DNA from: Clostridia bacterium
GTDB lineage: Bacteria > Bacillota > Clostridia > Christensenellales > Aristaeellaceae
DNA: 16,230 bases
Assembly (NCBI GenBank): GCA_017537105.1
Contig: JAFWBZ010000208.1
Location: forward strand, 1 to 16,230
Direction of reading: 5' to 3'
Positions 1 to 7,412 of the stretch are shown in pieces (positions within the stretch are counted from its first letter, which is position 1; the number at the start of each line of letters is the position of its first letter). Both the position numbers and the translations under genes were made by a program. The notes under the pieces are model-generated. The model had not been told where the DNA came from, searched no databases, and worked only from the letters and a program-made list of their open reading frames with translations.

Positions 1-184
1 GCGCCAGGTTGGTCTCCAGATACGCCCGGTTGCGCTGGAAGCAGAAGCGCCCGCGCCGGGCGTAGCACTTTTTGAAGCACGGCGCATCCGCCCGGCAGGT
101 AACGCCCACGGGCAGGCTGACGGAGGGAATGTCCGCGCCCAGCTTCGATACGCCATGGGAAATGTGAACGTGATCGTACAGCAT
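1..184 (-). CDS. Gp88-like Cys-rich protein, N-terminal part (cut by window edge)
   Basis: Only the first 61 codons are inside the window; the gene runs off position 1. The ATG at 184-182 sits 5 nt after a perfect AAGGAGG site. The visible protein begins MLYDHVHISHGVSK and then has SLPVGVTCRADAPCFKKCYA, with cysteines at 30, 36, 40 and 48. A 'LPxGxTC...Cxx-CYA' signature is what I remember of the phage 'gene product 88' family, whose cysteines suggest a metal or Fe-S site; its biochemical role is not established to my knowledge. The gene is preceded by a strong terminator-like hairpin (209-244), leaving only about 25 nt for any promoter of its own, so it probably depends on read-through. The family call is from motif memory and the C-terminal half is not visible. 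Confidence 0.72.
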   Translation of the reverse strand, partial: MLYDHVHISHGVSKLGADIPSVSLPVGVTCRADAPCFKKCYARRGRFCFQRNRAYLETNLA

Positions 185-208
185 GCCAGCCTCCTTCTTC
201 ACTGTTGT

Positions 209-244
209 AAAAAAGACAGCCTCACATAGCGTGAAGCCGTCTTT
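209..244 (-). terminator. Intrinsic terminator after the 98-residue gene
   Basis: On the minus strand a 14-pair stem (212-225 with 231-244, including two G-U pairs) closes a 5 nt loop and is followed directly by six T residues (plus-strand A run 209-214). The left arm reads AAAGACGGCTTCAC and the right arm GTGAGGCTGTCTTT. It lies 20 nt after the stop codon of the gene at 265-561, as expected for a rho-independent terminator reading leftward. There is no matching T run for the plus strand. The downstream Gp88-like gene starts only 25 nt further on, so this may be partial termination or an attenuator inside the transcript. Confidence 0.85.
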
Positions 245-264
245 GCCGACCATCTTCTGTTCAG

Positions 265-561
265 TTATGCAGCCTCTTCCACCTCCGGTATGTACTCCGA
301 CAGATCAAACACAATGCCGCAGTAGTAATCCCACAGCGTATCCGGGTTATCATACTTCGGCAGATGATCGAAGAAGTAAGCGTCGTTGAAGCCGGGAATT
401 TCCTCCTCCATCCGCGCCTCCACGTCCTCCAGGAAGCCATCGAAGAAGTCGCAGACCACATGCGGGTCGATGTGCCTGCTGTTGCGGTAGTCCGCGATGA
501 ACAGCGAGTTCAGCACGATCTCCCGCCGCAACGCCCACAGAGTTTCTTTCGTGAAGCCCAT
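265..561 (-). CDS. Conserved-looking acidic protein of 98 residues, unknown function
   Basis: I do not recognise this protein. It starts MGFTKETLWALRREIVL and is a mixed helical, acidic protein rich in aromatic residues, ending in EYIPEVEEAA. No membrane segment, signal peptide or cysteine pair is visible. A GTG at 567 would add two residues and overlap the preceding stop, but it lies only 2 nt from the AAAGGGG site at 570-576, whereas the ATG at 561 has the normal 8 nt spacing, so I choose 561. The preceding gene ends 2 nt upstream, which makes coupled translation likely. It is the last gene before the terminator at 209-244. Confidence 0.85.
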   Translation of the reverse strand: MGFTKETLWALRREIVLNSLFIADYRNSRHIDPHVVCDFFDGFLEDVEARMEEEIPGFNDAYFFDHLPKYDNPDTLWDYYCGIVFDLSEYIPEVEEAA

Positions 562-563
562 CC

Positions 564-791
564 TCACATCCCCTTTGTCACATTTTCGCGGGTGTCAGTC
601 AGGTTGTTCATGCGGCGCTCGATCTCCCGGAGTTCCCATCCGCCCGTACAGAGCCATACCGCGATGGCGATCTCGTGAACGGTAAAGCCGCCGTCAGCCA
701 TCTCATAGATCCTGTCGTGCTGCTCGGAATTCCAGCACCTGTCCAGCCACTTATTGGCGATGACCAGCGTTCGAAGCATCACCCTGTTCAT
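564..791 (-). CDS. Small protein of 75 residues, possible helix-turn-helix
   Basis: The start is set by AAGGAGG followed 8 nt later by the ATG at 791-789; another in-frame ATG at 797 is only 2 nt from that site and is unlikely. The protein begins MNRVMLRTLVIANKW. Residues about 27 to 60 read like a compact helical domain (RIYEMADGGFTVHEIAIAVW, then WELREIERRM), with the 'T-V-x-E-I-A' pattern typical of the first helix of a helix-turn-helix fold. That fold is inferred by eye only. A longer reading frame extends upstream into the neighbouring gene, but that part is shadow translation. It ends 2 nt before the next start (561), so the two are probably translated together. Confidence 0.82.
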   Translation of the reverse strand: MNRVMLRTLVIANKWLDRCWNSEQHDRIYEMADGGFTVHEIAIAVWLCTGGWELREIERRMNNLTDTRENVTKGM

Positions 792-804
792 AAGCATCTC
801 CTCC

Positions 805-1278
805 TTAAAAATCCTTCTCAGGCCGGTTGACGTGCTTCGTCTCCACCCAGGTGTGCGCGTCTGCATCTGCCTGCAGAGACTTTTCCAGCCAGGTCTCTGC
901 CCGGGTTTCGGTCGTGAATACCCCAGCACATTTGGTGCCATTACCATCGTTCAGCATAGCAACGCTGACCTTGCGGCCAGCCAGCGTGAGCGAGGCATCG
1001 CGCAGAGCCTGAGCCGTGGCCGGAATGCCATCCTTCTCCCTGTAGGCCCAGATATCGTAGTATTCGCCCTGGCCCCAGACGAGCTTATCGCCCTGAAATT
1101 CGGGATAGTGCGCCACGATATACTTGACGGGCTGCCCCTTCTTGAGGAACGACTCATCCTTCACCGCGATCTGCAACAGCAACAGCGCGTCATCACCCGC
1201 CGCCAGGCAGATGTGCGGGAACTCTCGAATGATGAGCGTCCGTCCCACCAGCGCGTCCATTTCCTGCCTCGTCATCAT
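805..1278 (-). CDS. Unknown protein of 157 residues
   Basis: I do not recognise this protein. It begins MMTRQEMDALVGRTLIIREF and looks like an alpha/beta protein with strands such as LLLLQIAVK and VKYIVAHYPE, followed by GQGEYYDIWAY; no catalytic signature stands out. The first ATG (1278) overlaps the preceding gene's TGA by 4 nt (ATGA) and lies 7 nt after GAGGGGG; the second ATG three nt later is nearly as good. The ATGA junction implies translational coupling with the 104-residue zinc-ribbon protein upstream. The coding frame is open throughout with no sign of decay. Confidence 0.85.
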   Translation of the reverse strand: MMTRQEMDALVGRTLIIREFPHICLAAGDDALLLLQIAVKDESFLKKGQPVKYIVAHYPEFQGDKLVWGQGEYYDIWAYREKDGIPATAQALRDASLTLAGRKVSVAMLNDGNGTKCAGVFTTETRAETWLEKSLQADADAHTWVETKHVNRPEKDF

Positions 1279-1589
1279 GATAAATCCCCCTCCTCGTAGA
1301 CCAGATTGTAAACGCCCTTCGGCCAGCGGGCGTCAAACCAGTGCCAGATATCGAAGCGGTTGGTGCCTACTGGCCAGCCCATGTACTCCTCGTCGATCTC
1401 ATCGGCGTCATTGATGGGAATGTCGTCAAACTGCTCCCACAGGAACCGCAGCTCGTCGATGGAATACTCCTGCTCGCCATCGCACAGCTTCAGGCCGCCG
1501 TATTCCCCGCAGTCCGGGCAATGATCGGGGATCGTGATCTCCGTCTCCCGTCCGATCCACCCGCAACGCTCACACCGTACGATCCGCAT
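1275..1589 (-). CDS. Small protein with N-terminal four-cysteine zinc ribbon
   Basis: Residues 6 to 27 hold two CxxC pairs: C6-E-R-C9 followed by G-W, and C24-P-D-C27 followed by G. This is a classic zinc-ribbon layout, probably binding one zinc ion. The rest (residues 40-104) is strongly acidic and aromatic, with ending WFDARWPKGVYNLVYEEGDLS; its role is unknown. I start at the ATG at 1589, about 6 nt after GGAGGTGA; the open frame continues upstream only as shadow of the neighbouring gene. It overlaps the end of the preceding gene by 20 nt and the start of the next by 4 nt, so it is embedded in a coupled chain. Zinc ribbons of this size often serve in nucleic-acid or protein binding, but that is not shown here. 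Confidence 0.87.
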   Translation of the reverse strand: MRIVRCERCGWIGRETEITIPDHCPDCGEYGGLKLCDGEQEYSIDELRFLWEQFDDIPINDADEIDEEYMGWPVGTNRFDIWHWFDARWPKGVYNLVYEEGDLS

Positions 1590-1875
1590 TGCGCTCACCT
1601 CCGAGGACGCCGTACACCTTGGAATTGGTGCCGCTGCGGTTGCTGACGCAGTAGCCACTCTTGCAGGCGTAGCCCTTCACCAGTCGGTTGAACAGATTGC
1701 AAGCATCCCTGAAGATTTCCTCGTCGTGCAGCGCAATGTCCTCCAGTTCCGCGTCGTCCGCGCCATCCGGGATGCAGTAAACCCAGGCCATGTACGCCTC
1801 CTCATCGTTCATGGCCAGCACCAGCCGGTGCATGGATTTGAGGATTTCAATCCGATCACGTTTATCGTAGCTCAT
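1570..1875 (-). CDS. Unknown acidic protein of 101 residues
   Basis: The protein begins MSYDKRDRIEILKSMHRLVL and appears all-helical in its first 65 residues (MNDEEAYMAWVYCIPDGADD, then FRDACNLFNRLVKGYACKSG), followed by a polar tail with GTNSKVYGVLGG. I recognise no family. The ATG overlaps the TGA of the 810-residue protein by 4 nt (ATGA), and a G-rich AAGGGGG site lies about 7 nt upstream. The 3' end overlaps the next gene by 20 nt. Its coupling to the large protein suggests the two are made together, but no functional link can be read from the sequence. Confidence 0.83.
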   Translation of the reverse strand: MSYDKRDRIEILKSMHRLVLAMNDEEAYMAWVYCIPDGADDAELEDIALHDEEIFRDACNLFNRLVKGYACKSGYCVSNRSGTNSKVYGVLGGERNADRTV

Positions 1876-4304
1876 GCCTTGCCCCCTTCCCCGGCCAGCA
1901 TCATGACCATTTCCTTCCTGTAGCTGCCCTCGTTGGTCACATTGCAGGAACCGCCGAGACTGTCGAGATACTGCTTGCCGCCCTTGGACTTGGAGATGTA
2001 CAGATAGTGCTGCATGGCGGTAAAGCCCATGGAAGCCGAGTTATCCCGGTACTGATTGCTGAGAACGACTTCCGCGCCGATTTCCCTTGCCTTCCGCATG
2101 GCCAGTTCAATGAACATGCGCTTCACCTCTTCAGTCTCCTCCATGCTGATGCCGCTGACGTAGCACCTTTCCAGGAACAGAACCAGCTTTTCCACGTCAC
2201 GCTCCACGGGTACTTCACGCTCATTGAAAACGTCGACAAACTGGAGCGACGCCGTATCCTTATCGCCGGGCTTTTTCGCGCTGCCCTTGGTCAGCCTCAG
2301 CATGGCGCGGGCCACCGGATGCCCGTTGATCGTCGCGTACAAGAACTTCTTGTTGCTGTCGAAGCAGGACAACAGGCATTCCCGGTACGCGCCGTCCGCA
2401 TAGTTCAGGCAGGTCCGCTGGGGCAGCTCGCCGATGCGCATGATGGTAAAGAAATCATCCCGTTCCTCCGCGAGGAGTCTCCCATGGGAGTCGGAAAGAT
2501 TGCTCATCCAAACAGCCTTCTGAGCATCCGTCACAGGGAACCCGATCTCCCTCACTAGGTCGTCGACGTGATACTTGAGTTCCGCATACCTGCCCATCAG
2601 CAGGGCGCGGAGGATGCGCTTGAAGCCCTCGACCTCCATGACGCCGTTCATGTAAGCCATCGCGATGGAGGCGCCCTCCTGATACAGGAAGTTCAGGATT
2701 TCCTGTTCGTGCTCGCAGACAAAGGCGTCGTCCAGCTGAATCTCCCTGCGCAGCTTTTCCCATGCGGTATCTATCTGATCGATGCTCTTTTTCACGGCGT
2801 TCCAGTCGGAAAACGCCTCCAGCTTATCGCTGTGACGGATCAGGAAGGCCGCTTCATTGGCGGTATGGATTTCAGGAAGGAAGCGCTTTACGCTGTCATA
2901 TGCGTAGAGCAGTCGGACGCACTGCTTCGGCGTGAGGCCGGCGATGTGGGCAAATACCGAATCCTTCCATTCCATGAACGGTTTCTCCGACAGCCGCGCC
3001 GCGACGGCCTCGACCTGATCGCTGTCAAGTCCGTCCAGGAGCTCGCGCTTGAGCATCTGCCGGAGCGTCAGCAGGTGCTCGTCCGTCCTCTCAATGCGCA
3101 GGCAGATGTAGAAGGCCGCATAGATGCGCCTCGCCTTGAACAGCGTCTTCAGCTCATCGAAGGTATAATCCCGCTTCGCCAAATGATTGAGGGGATTGCC
3201 CTTCCTGTCGTTGATGTACGCCTCGCACTCCTTCAGGTTCTTCAGCGTGATGGAATTGAGTCGGATCCGGGTGTAGAATTCCTCGTCAAACAGCATATTA
3301 TTGTGGGGCAGGCGACGGAACAGTTCAAAATTCGACTCGATCAGCCGGAGGAAGGCGTTCTGCCGGCGCGTGATCGCGTAGGCGACCAACGGGAAGGCGT
3401 AACCGGCGACCTCCCGGAAGGGAATATTGCCGACCGAGCTGCCGTACAGCGCGCTCAGATAGGATAGCCGCGTTTCCAGCGCCGCGTCCTGCTGTTCCGC
3501 GGTCATGCCGTGAACCTTGCGGAAGAAGGTGTCCAGATCCCCGGCCGTTCCGCCGTTGTCCAGCCAGATCATCAGGAATCGGTCCATTCGCTCAGGAGAG
3601 CTGCCCAGCTTATCGTAGATCTGAACGAGCTTGAGGAACATATCCTCGGTCAACCCGCCCAGCCGTTCAAACCCGCTGCCGGACAGGGACAAATCGACGC
3701 TCTCGCCGTAAAGGAAATCCATCAGGTTGAGCAGATTGGGGTTCCCGGCGAGCCTGGGGATGAACACATCGGGCTCGACCGCGCTCAAATACTCAGGCAG
3801 GAATGCGTGGGTAAACACCGCCCTCTCTTCCGCGCTCATACCGGTGACAGTCCTTCGCATCCGCATGTAGAACTCCCGGATGTTGGCGATGATGTTGTTC
3901 CGCGCATTCTCATCCGCATACTCCGGCATGAAGTACAACGCGTATTCCTGCCGCGCCTGCATCGACGGGAAGCTGCATCGGAACAGGCTTACCAGTTCGC
4001 TCACAGGATGGTCCAGCAGCCTGCAGCCCGTCTGTGCTTCCGCTTTCAGCCATTCTTCAATAGTGAAGCCGGAGATGTTCGCGTCAAACAGCTGTCGGAT
4101 GCACCCGATGCTGTCGGGATTCTCGACCAGGGCAGACTGCAGCTTCCCATACTCCCTGCACGAACCCACGCTCAGCTCAGCAGCGTTCAGACGATCGCAG
4201 CAGGCTTGCAGTTGATCCTCGGAAAAGCTCCTGGCGAGGCTCAGCGCCAGGCCCGCAGTCTTCATAGCCGTCAGGACCGCGATGTATTCCCTTGTCTTCA
4301 GCAT
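1872..4304 (-). CDS. Large unknown protein, 810 residues, helical body with conserved-looking C-terminal module
   Basis: The first ~590 residues are alpha-helical with no signal peptide or membrane segment, in a style resembling helical-repeat scaffolds. From about residue 600 the character changes. TCL at 631-633 is followed by a 650-674 segment with SNKKFLYA and GHPVARAMLRLTKG. A helical hairpin with AREIGAEVVLSNQY (739-752) comes next, then HYLYISKSKGGKQYLDSLGG (766-785). I have a memory of similar 'TCL...NK..LYA...G..VAR' domains at the ends of large uncharacterised bacterial proteins, with a layout slightly reminiscent of acetyltransferases or PcfJ-like proteins, but cannot name it. The ATG overlaps the stop of the 714-residue gene by 7 nt and follows GGAGGAGAGG; the end overlaps the next ATG by 4 nt. 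The reading frame is intact over 2.4 kb. Confidence 0.9.
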   Translation of the reverse strand: MLKTREYIAVLTAMKTAGLALSLARSFSEDQLQACCDRLNAAELSVGSCREYGKLQSALVENPDSIGCIRQLFDANISGFTIEEWLKAEAQTGCRLLDHPVSELVSLFRCSFPSMQARQEYALYFMPEYADENARNNIIANIREFYMRMRRTVTGMSAEERAVFTHAFLPEYLSAVEPDVFIPRLAGNPNLLNLMDFLYGESVDLSLSGSGFERLGGLTEDMFLKLVQIYDKLGSSPERMDRFLMIWLDNGGTAGDLDTFFRKVHGMTAEQQDAALETRLSYLSALYGSSVGNIPFREVAGYAFPLVAYAITRRQNAFLRLIESNFELFRRLPHNNMLFDEEFYTRIRLNSITLKNLKECEAYINDRKGNPLNHLAKRDYTFDELKTLFKARRIYAAFYICLRIERTDEHLLTLRQMLKRELLDGLDSDQVEAVAARLSEKPFMEWKDSVFAHIAGLTPKQCVRLLYAYDSVKRFLPEIHTANEAAFLIRHSDKLEAFSDWNAVKKSIDQIDTAWEKLRREIQLDDAFVCEHEQEILNFLYQEGASIAMAYMNGVMEVEGFKRILRALLMGRYAELKYHVDDLVREIGFPVTDAQKAVWMSNLSDSHGRLLAEERDDFFTIMRIGELPQRTCLNYADGAYRECLLSCFDSNKKFLYATINGHPVARAMLRLTKGSAKKPGDKDTASLQFVDVFNEREVPVERDVEKLVLFLERCYVSGISMEETEEVKRMFIELAMRKAREIGAEVVLSNQYRDNSASMGFTAMQHYLYISKSKGGKQYLDSLGGSCNVTNEGSYRKEMVMMLAGEGGKA

Positions 4305-6442
4305 GCTTTCCTCTCCTCCTTCACCATGGTCATGTGCTTGAGTACGCCCCGAACGAGGTTATCGTCGCCATCAGCGTAGGCGATGATATCCGAAAGGATG
4401 GCCAGCAGAAGCCGGTATTCCTCGCGGCTCAGCACGGTTCTGTCCTTCAGGGCGTCTATCAGAAGGTATTCCGCGTTCTCCGCAGCGTACCGGCGCTCGT
4501 CCCGCCTCCACTTCACGCCGTCCAGGAAGTCGGCGATGGACTTGATCGTTCCGTCGAATTTCTCGTCCATCTTCGATACGGTTTGCCTGCGCTCGGCATC
4601 GGCGCGGGCCAGTTCAAGCTGGCGCTGCTTTTCCTCCTTCGCCTTCTTCTCGGCTTCCAGCTCCTCCTCGGACATGAAGCGCCGCTTTAATCCGCACAGG
4701 ACGCTGGATTGCGAATTATCCGCGATCAATGCCTCGAAGATCGGGCGAAGCTCGACGATCTCAAAGAGTTCCGCCGTGTCAGCGGACTCCAGAAACTCCG
4801 CCGCCCTGTTGGGGAAGTCGTCCGGCGTCATCACGAAGGCGGACGCCTCGATCCACTCGTAGAGCAGCCGGTTCTCCTCACGGCTCAGGAAATCCCGCTT
4901 GTACTTCAGGCGCTTGCCGCTGCTCCAGTAGCTGTGGACGCGCTCATAGAAGCCGTCGTGAAACTGCTTATCCGGGAACAGCCGGAGGATGTCCCTCGCG
5001 GTATGATCCTCGAAGAACCGCTTCCAGAAATCATACGCCTTTCTGTTCTGTACGCCGGAAGTAAAGCTCCAGACGTACTCCAGGCTGTTGTAGCGAGATC
5101 CCGTAGATTTATCGTCCTGATGCCTCTCAAAGAAATCCCACAGATCGATGATATCGGCGTTGACCAAGATCGGGAAGGATCGGGTATATTCGTGCCTGTA
5201 TTCATCAAAGAAGGCGAGATAGTCCCGCCCGGTGAGGCCCTCATACTTCGCCAGCATGGCGCTGTACCACTCGGCGGAGGCATTCGGTTCAGCTTCCAGC
5301 TGATCTCTGAAGAGCTTATCGTACTTGATGTCGGGCAGGTCCTTTGCGAGCAGATCCCAGCGGCTGTCCAGCGGATCGAAGCGATAATTGAAGCTGTAAT
5401 CCCTGTCGCACAGCCAGACCATCGTCTCAGGGCAGACGACCTTCAGGCCGGCGCAGACTGCCATCCACAGACCGGCATTGCCCTCGAACTGAACCTTGAA
5501 GCTGGTATATCGGCTCGCCAGCCAATGGACGTAATCCAGCGTGCTCGCCTTCTGCGGTTCAGGCGCGCTGAGCACAGCCTGCACAAACGCTGTCGCCAGG
5601 CGCTCCGCAGGAATGGAGTTGGAGGATAACCCGCAGCCCCCGAAATTGCCATCCCAAACAAACGCCGAATTGAGATAGAGGATATCCAAAAGCGTATATC
5701 CCGCACCCATCAGCGCCTTATGAGCGGGCTTGTCCTCCCGGAGATACCCCAGCGCCAAGGCTTGTATGGCCTTGGGGATGGCATTGTCCTTCTTGCGGCA
5801 GGCTTTGATAGCCCCAAAACACGACCACACCAACCAGCTGTAAATACCTGCATTCTCCTCCACCGGCAGCGTTCGCTTTTCCGCAAGCAGCGGGATCAGC
5901 GCTGGTCGGAAGTCGTCATAGGAAGCCTCGGGATCGTCCATGGAGCACAGCGCAAGGATGATCTCCTCGGTGCGGGCATATTCCCGGACGGTCAGGTTTG
6001 CCCGCCAGGCATCCTTCACCGCGCCTTCGGACAAGTGGTACAGGGCCGCGGCAATATAGGGATCGCCTTCGCCCAGCAGGTTCAGCTTCAGCATGAAGTC
6101 CTCGCGCTGCCTGCCCACGAACATATTCGGCGTCAGGATCGGCGCAGTCCACGCCATGGCCAGCGCGACGGCGCGGGTGTTGGCGATGTCGTCGCCCAGC
6201 TTTTCACCGTAGCGCTCCAGCAGCTCACCGAAGTACCGGATCTCCCGGCTCTCGAAGTAGTCCATGCCGGAAACGCGCTGGTACCAGGGCAGATGCGCCA
6301 GCTTCTGCAACAACGCGGGATTCTCCTTGTGCGCCTCGGTCGTCTCTGTCGCCAGCCTGACCGCCGTATTGAACAGCCGCACGTTGAACTGTTCCTCATA
6401 GGCGCCAGCCCACTTGAAGTCAAAATCCTTGATGTTATGCAC
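4298..6442 (-). CDS. Large unknown helical protein, 714 residues, with coiled coil (GTG start)
   Basis: I recognise no family. The protein is helical and rich in Trp, Tyr and Phe (for example AYDFWKRFFEDHTARDILRL), without signal peptide or membrane spans. Residues about 590 to 628 form a charged coiled coil (SEEELEAEKKAKEEKQRQLE and onward), followed by a helical C-terminal cap of about 85 residues ending in MVKEERKAC. I choose GTG at 6442 because GGAGG at 6451-6455 has ideal 8 nt spacing; the ATG at 6472 lacks any site and would overlap the previous gene by 38 nt. The GTG overlaps the previous TAA by 8 nt. The last codons overlap the start of the 810-residue gene by 7 nt, so the two large proteins are probably made in a fixed ratio and may form a complex; that is inference. 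Confidence 0.9.
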   Translation of the reverse strand: MHNIKDFDFKWAGAYEEQFNVRLFNTAVRLATETTEAHKENPALLQKLAHLPWYQRVSGMDYFESREIRYFGELLERYGEKLGDDIANTRAVALAMAWTAPILTPNMFVGRQREDFMLKLNLLGEGDPYIAAALYHLSEGAVKDAWRANLTVREYARTEEIILALCSMDDPEASYDDFRPALIPLLAEKRTLPVEENAGIYSWLVWSCFGAIKACRKKDNAIPKAIQALALGYLREDKPAHKALMGAGYTLLDILYLNSAFVWDGNFGGCGLSSNSIPAERLATAFVQAVLSAPEPQKASTLDYVHWLASRYTSFKVQFEGNAGLWMAVCAGLKVVCPETMVWLCDRDYSFNYRFDPLDSRWDLLAKDLPDIKYDKLFRDQLEAEPNASAEWYSAMLAKYEGLTGRDYLAFFDEYRHEYTRSFPILVNADIIDLWDFFERHQDDKSTGSRYNSLEYVWSFTSGVQNRKAYDFWKRFFEDHTARDILRLFPDKQFHDGFYERVHSYWSSGKRLKYKRDFLSREENRLLYEWIEASAFVMTPDDFPNRAAEFLESADTAELFEIVELRPIFEALIADNSQSSVLCGLKRRFMSEEELEAEKKAKEEKQRQLELARADAERRQTVSKMDEKFDGTIKSIADFLDGVKWRRDERRYAAENAEYLLIDALKDRTVLSREEYRLLLAILSDIIAYADGDDNLVRGVLKHMTMVKEERKAC

Positions 6443-7394
6443 GCGCCTCACCTCCGTTCTGCTGTATCTCATAGACCGAGAATCCCGGGACAGAGAAACG
6501 CCCCTTGAGGCGCTTTTCGATGTACCGCTCCGCCGTCATCCTGTCCGGGAATCTCCGCGCCGACTCCTGATGATAGGTCATGTGGAAGCGCGAACGGGTC
6601 AGCTGCTCCATGTACATGCCGTCACGCGATCCGCCCTGTACGCGGATGCAGAATCGCCATCCCATGCGCGCCTTCACGTTCTCCGCCTTCATGAACCGCA
6701 TGCACCTCAGAAAGTACGGGTCGATCCTGTATCGCGCCTCGTCCATGCCGGAGAAGATCATCGCCTTTGTGACATCCATCGTGGTCTCCAGCTTGCCGGG
6801 CATGCAGCCCGAGACATAGTATTTCCCCTTGATTGCCACCACCGCTCCACTGATGATGTTGCGTCCCTGCAATCGCAAAGGTTCCCGCCCGGAGAAGCGC
6901 ATGTCGTAGTAGATTTCCTCGTTGTCCGTACGATTGGCCATCCGCGCCCGGGCTTCCCCGATCCACTGGACCAGCTCATCGGTCGTCCCGACAGTCCGGG
7001 ACAATTCACGGCGGTTGGTACCGTTGCTGTTGCGATACCAGATGGACAGGGCGCAGCTGAGCGACCCGCAATGGGCGTATTCCTGAAGCTCCTCCAGCGT
7101 CAGGGTGCCCTTCACGCCATTTCTGACGAAAGCCACAAAACCGGCGTCGTCCACGAACTTGCCGTGCCACTTGAAGTGCTCCTGAAACTGACCGCCGCAG
7201 CAGCTCCGCACCCGCGCCATCAGCGCTTCCTCCGGTATCGCAGGATCGTTGAAAAGCGGCGACCAGCTGCGTTCACGGCGTTCGCGTCCGTTGGGCATGG
7301 GCTCGTAGCAGTTGTTGGAGCCCGCCAGGATCATCGGCGTGATGCCCAGCGGCGACCGGATGAAGCGGCGGTCATATACGATCTCATAGCTCAT
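6435..7394 (-). CDS. Unknown protein of 319 residues
   Basis: The protein begins MSYEIVYDRRFIRSPLGITP and looks soluble, with a beta-rich start, a Cys pair in VRSCCGGQF (62-70), a central strand-rich part (ISGAVVAIKGKYYVSGCMPG, 181-200) and a basic C-terminal third (FMTAE/ERYIEKRLKGRF region). I do not recognise a named family, although the opening is of a kind I associate with Firmicutes conjugative elements. The ATG follows GGAGGGAGG at 9 nt or so. It lies 18 nt after the ardC stop, and its own end overlaps the 714-residue gene's start by 8 nt, so it links ardC to the two large genes in one transcript. No catalytic residues can be assigned. Confidence 0.87.
   Translation of the reverse strand: MSYEIVYDRRFIRSPLGITPMILAGSNNCYEPMPNGRERRERSWSPLFNDPAIPEEALMARVRSCCGGQFQEHFKWHGKFVDDAGFVAFVRNGVKGTLTLEELQEYAHCGSLSCALSIWYRNSNGTNRRELSRTVGTTDELVQWIGEARARMANRTDNEEIYYDMRFSGREPLRLQGRNIISGAVVAIKGKYYVSGCMPGKLETTMDVTKAMIFSGMDEARYRIDPYFLRCMRFMKAENVKARMGWRFCIRVQGGSRDGMYMEQLTRSRFHMTYHQESARRFPDRMTAERYIEKRLKGRFSVPGFSVYEIQQNGGEARA
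6451..6455 (-). promoter_or_regulatory. Ribosome binding site that fixes a GTG start
   Basis: GGAGG lies 8 nt ahead of the GTG at 6442-6440, inside the last codons of the 319-residue gene. It decides between that GTG and the upstream in-frame ATG at 6472, which has no purine-rich site ahead of it. Confidence 0.75.
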
Positions 7395-7412
7395 GTACGC
7401 TCCTCCCTCCGA

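Noticed and set aside
2568..4379. Two plus-strand frames of about 290-300 codons antisense to the 810-residue gene
   Set aside because: They mirror the reading frame of the real gene on the other strand, with repetitive His/Gln/Leu/Arg composition and no ribosome site; the minus-strand frame has overlaps and ribosome sites at both ends.
6443..6472. ATG at 6472 as start of the large 714-residue protein
   Set aside because: No ribosome site, and it would overlap the previous gene by 38 nt; the GTG at 6442 has GGAGG at 8 nt.
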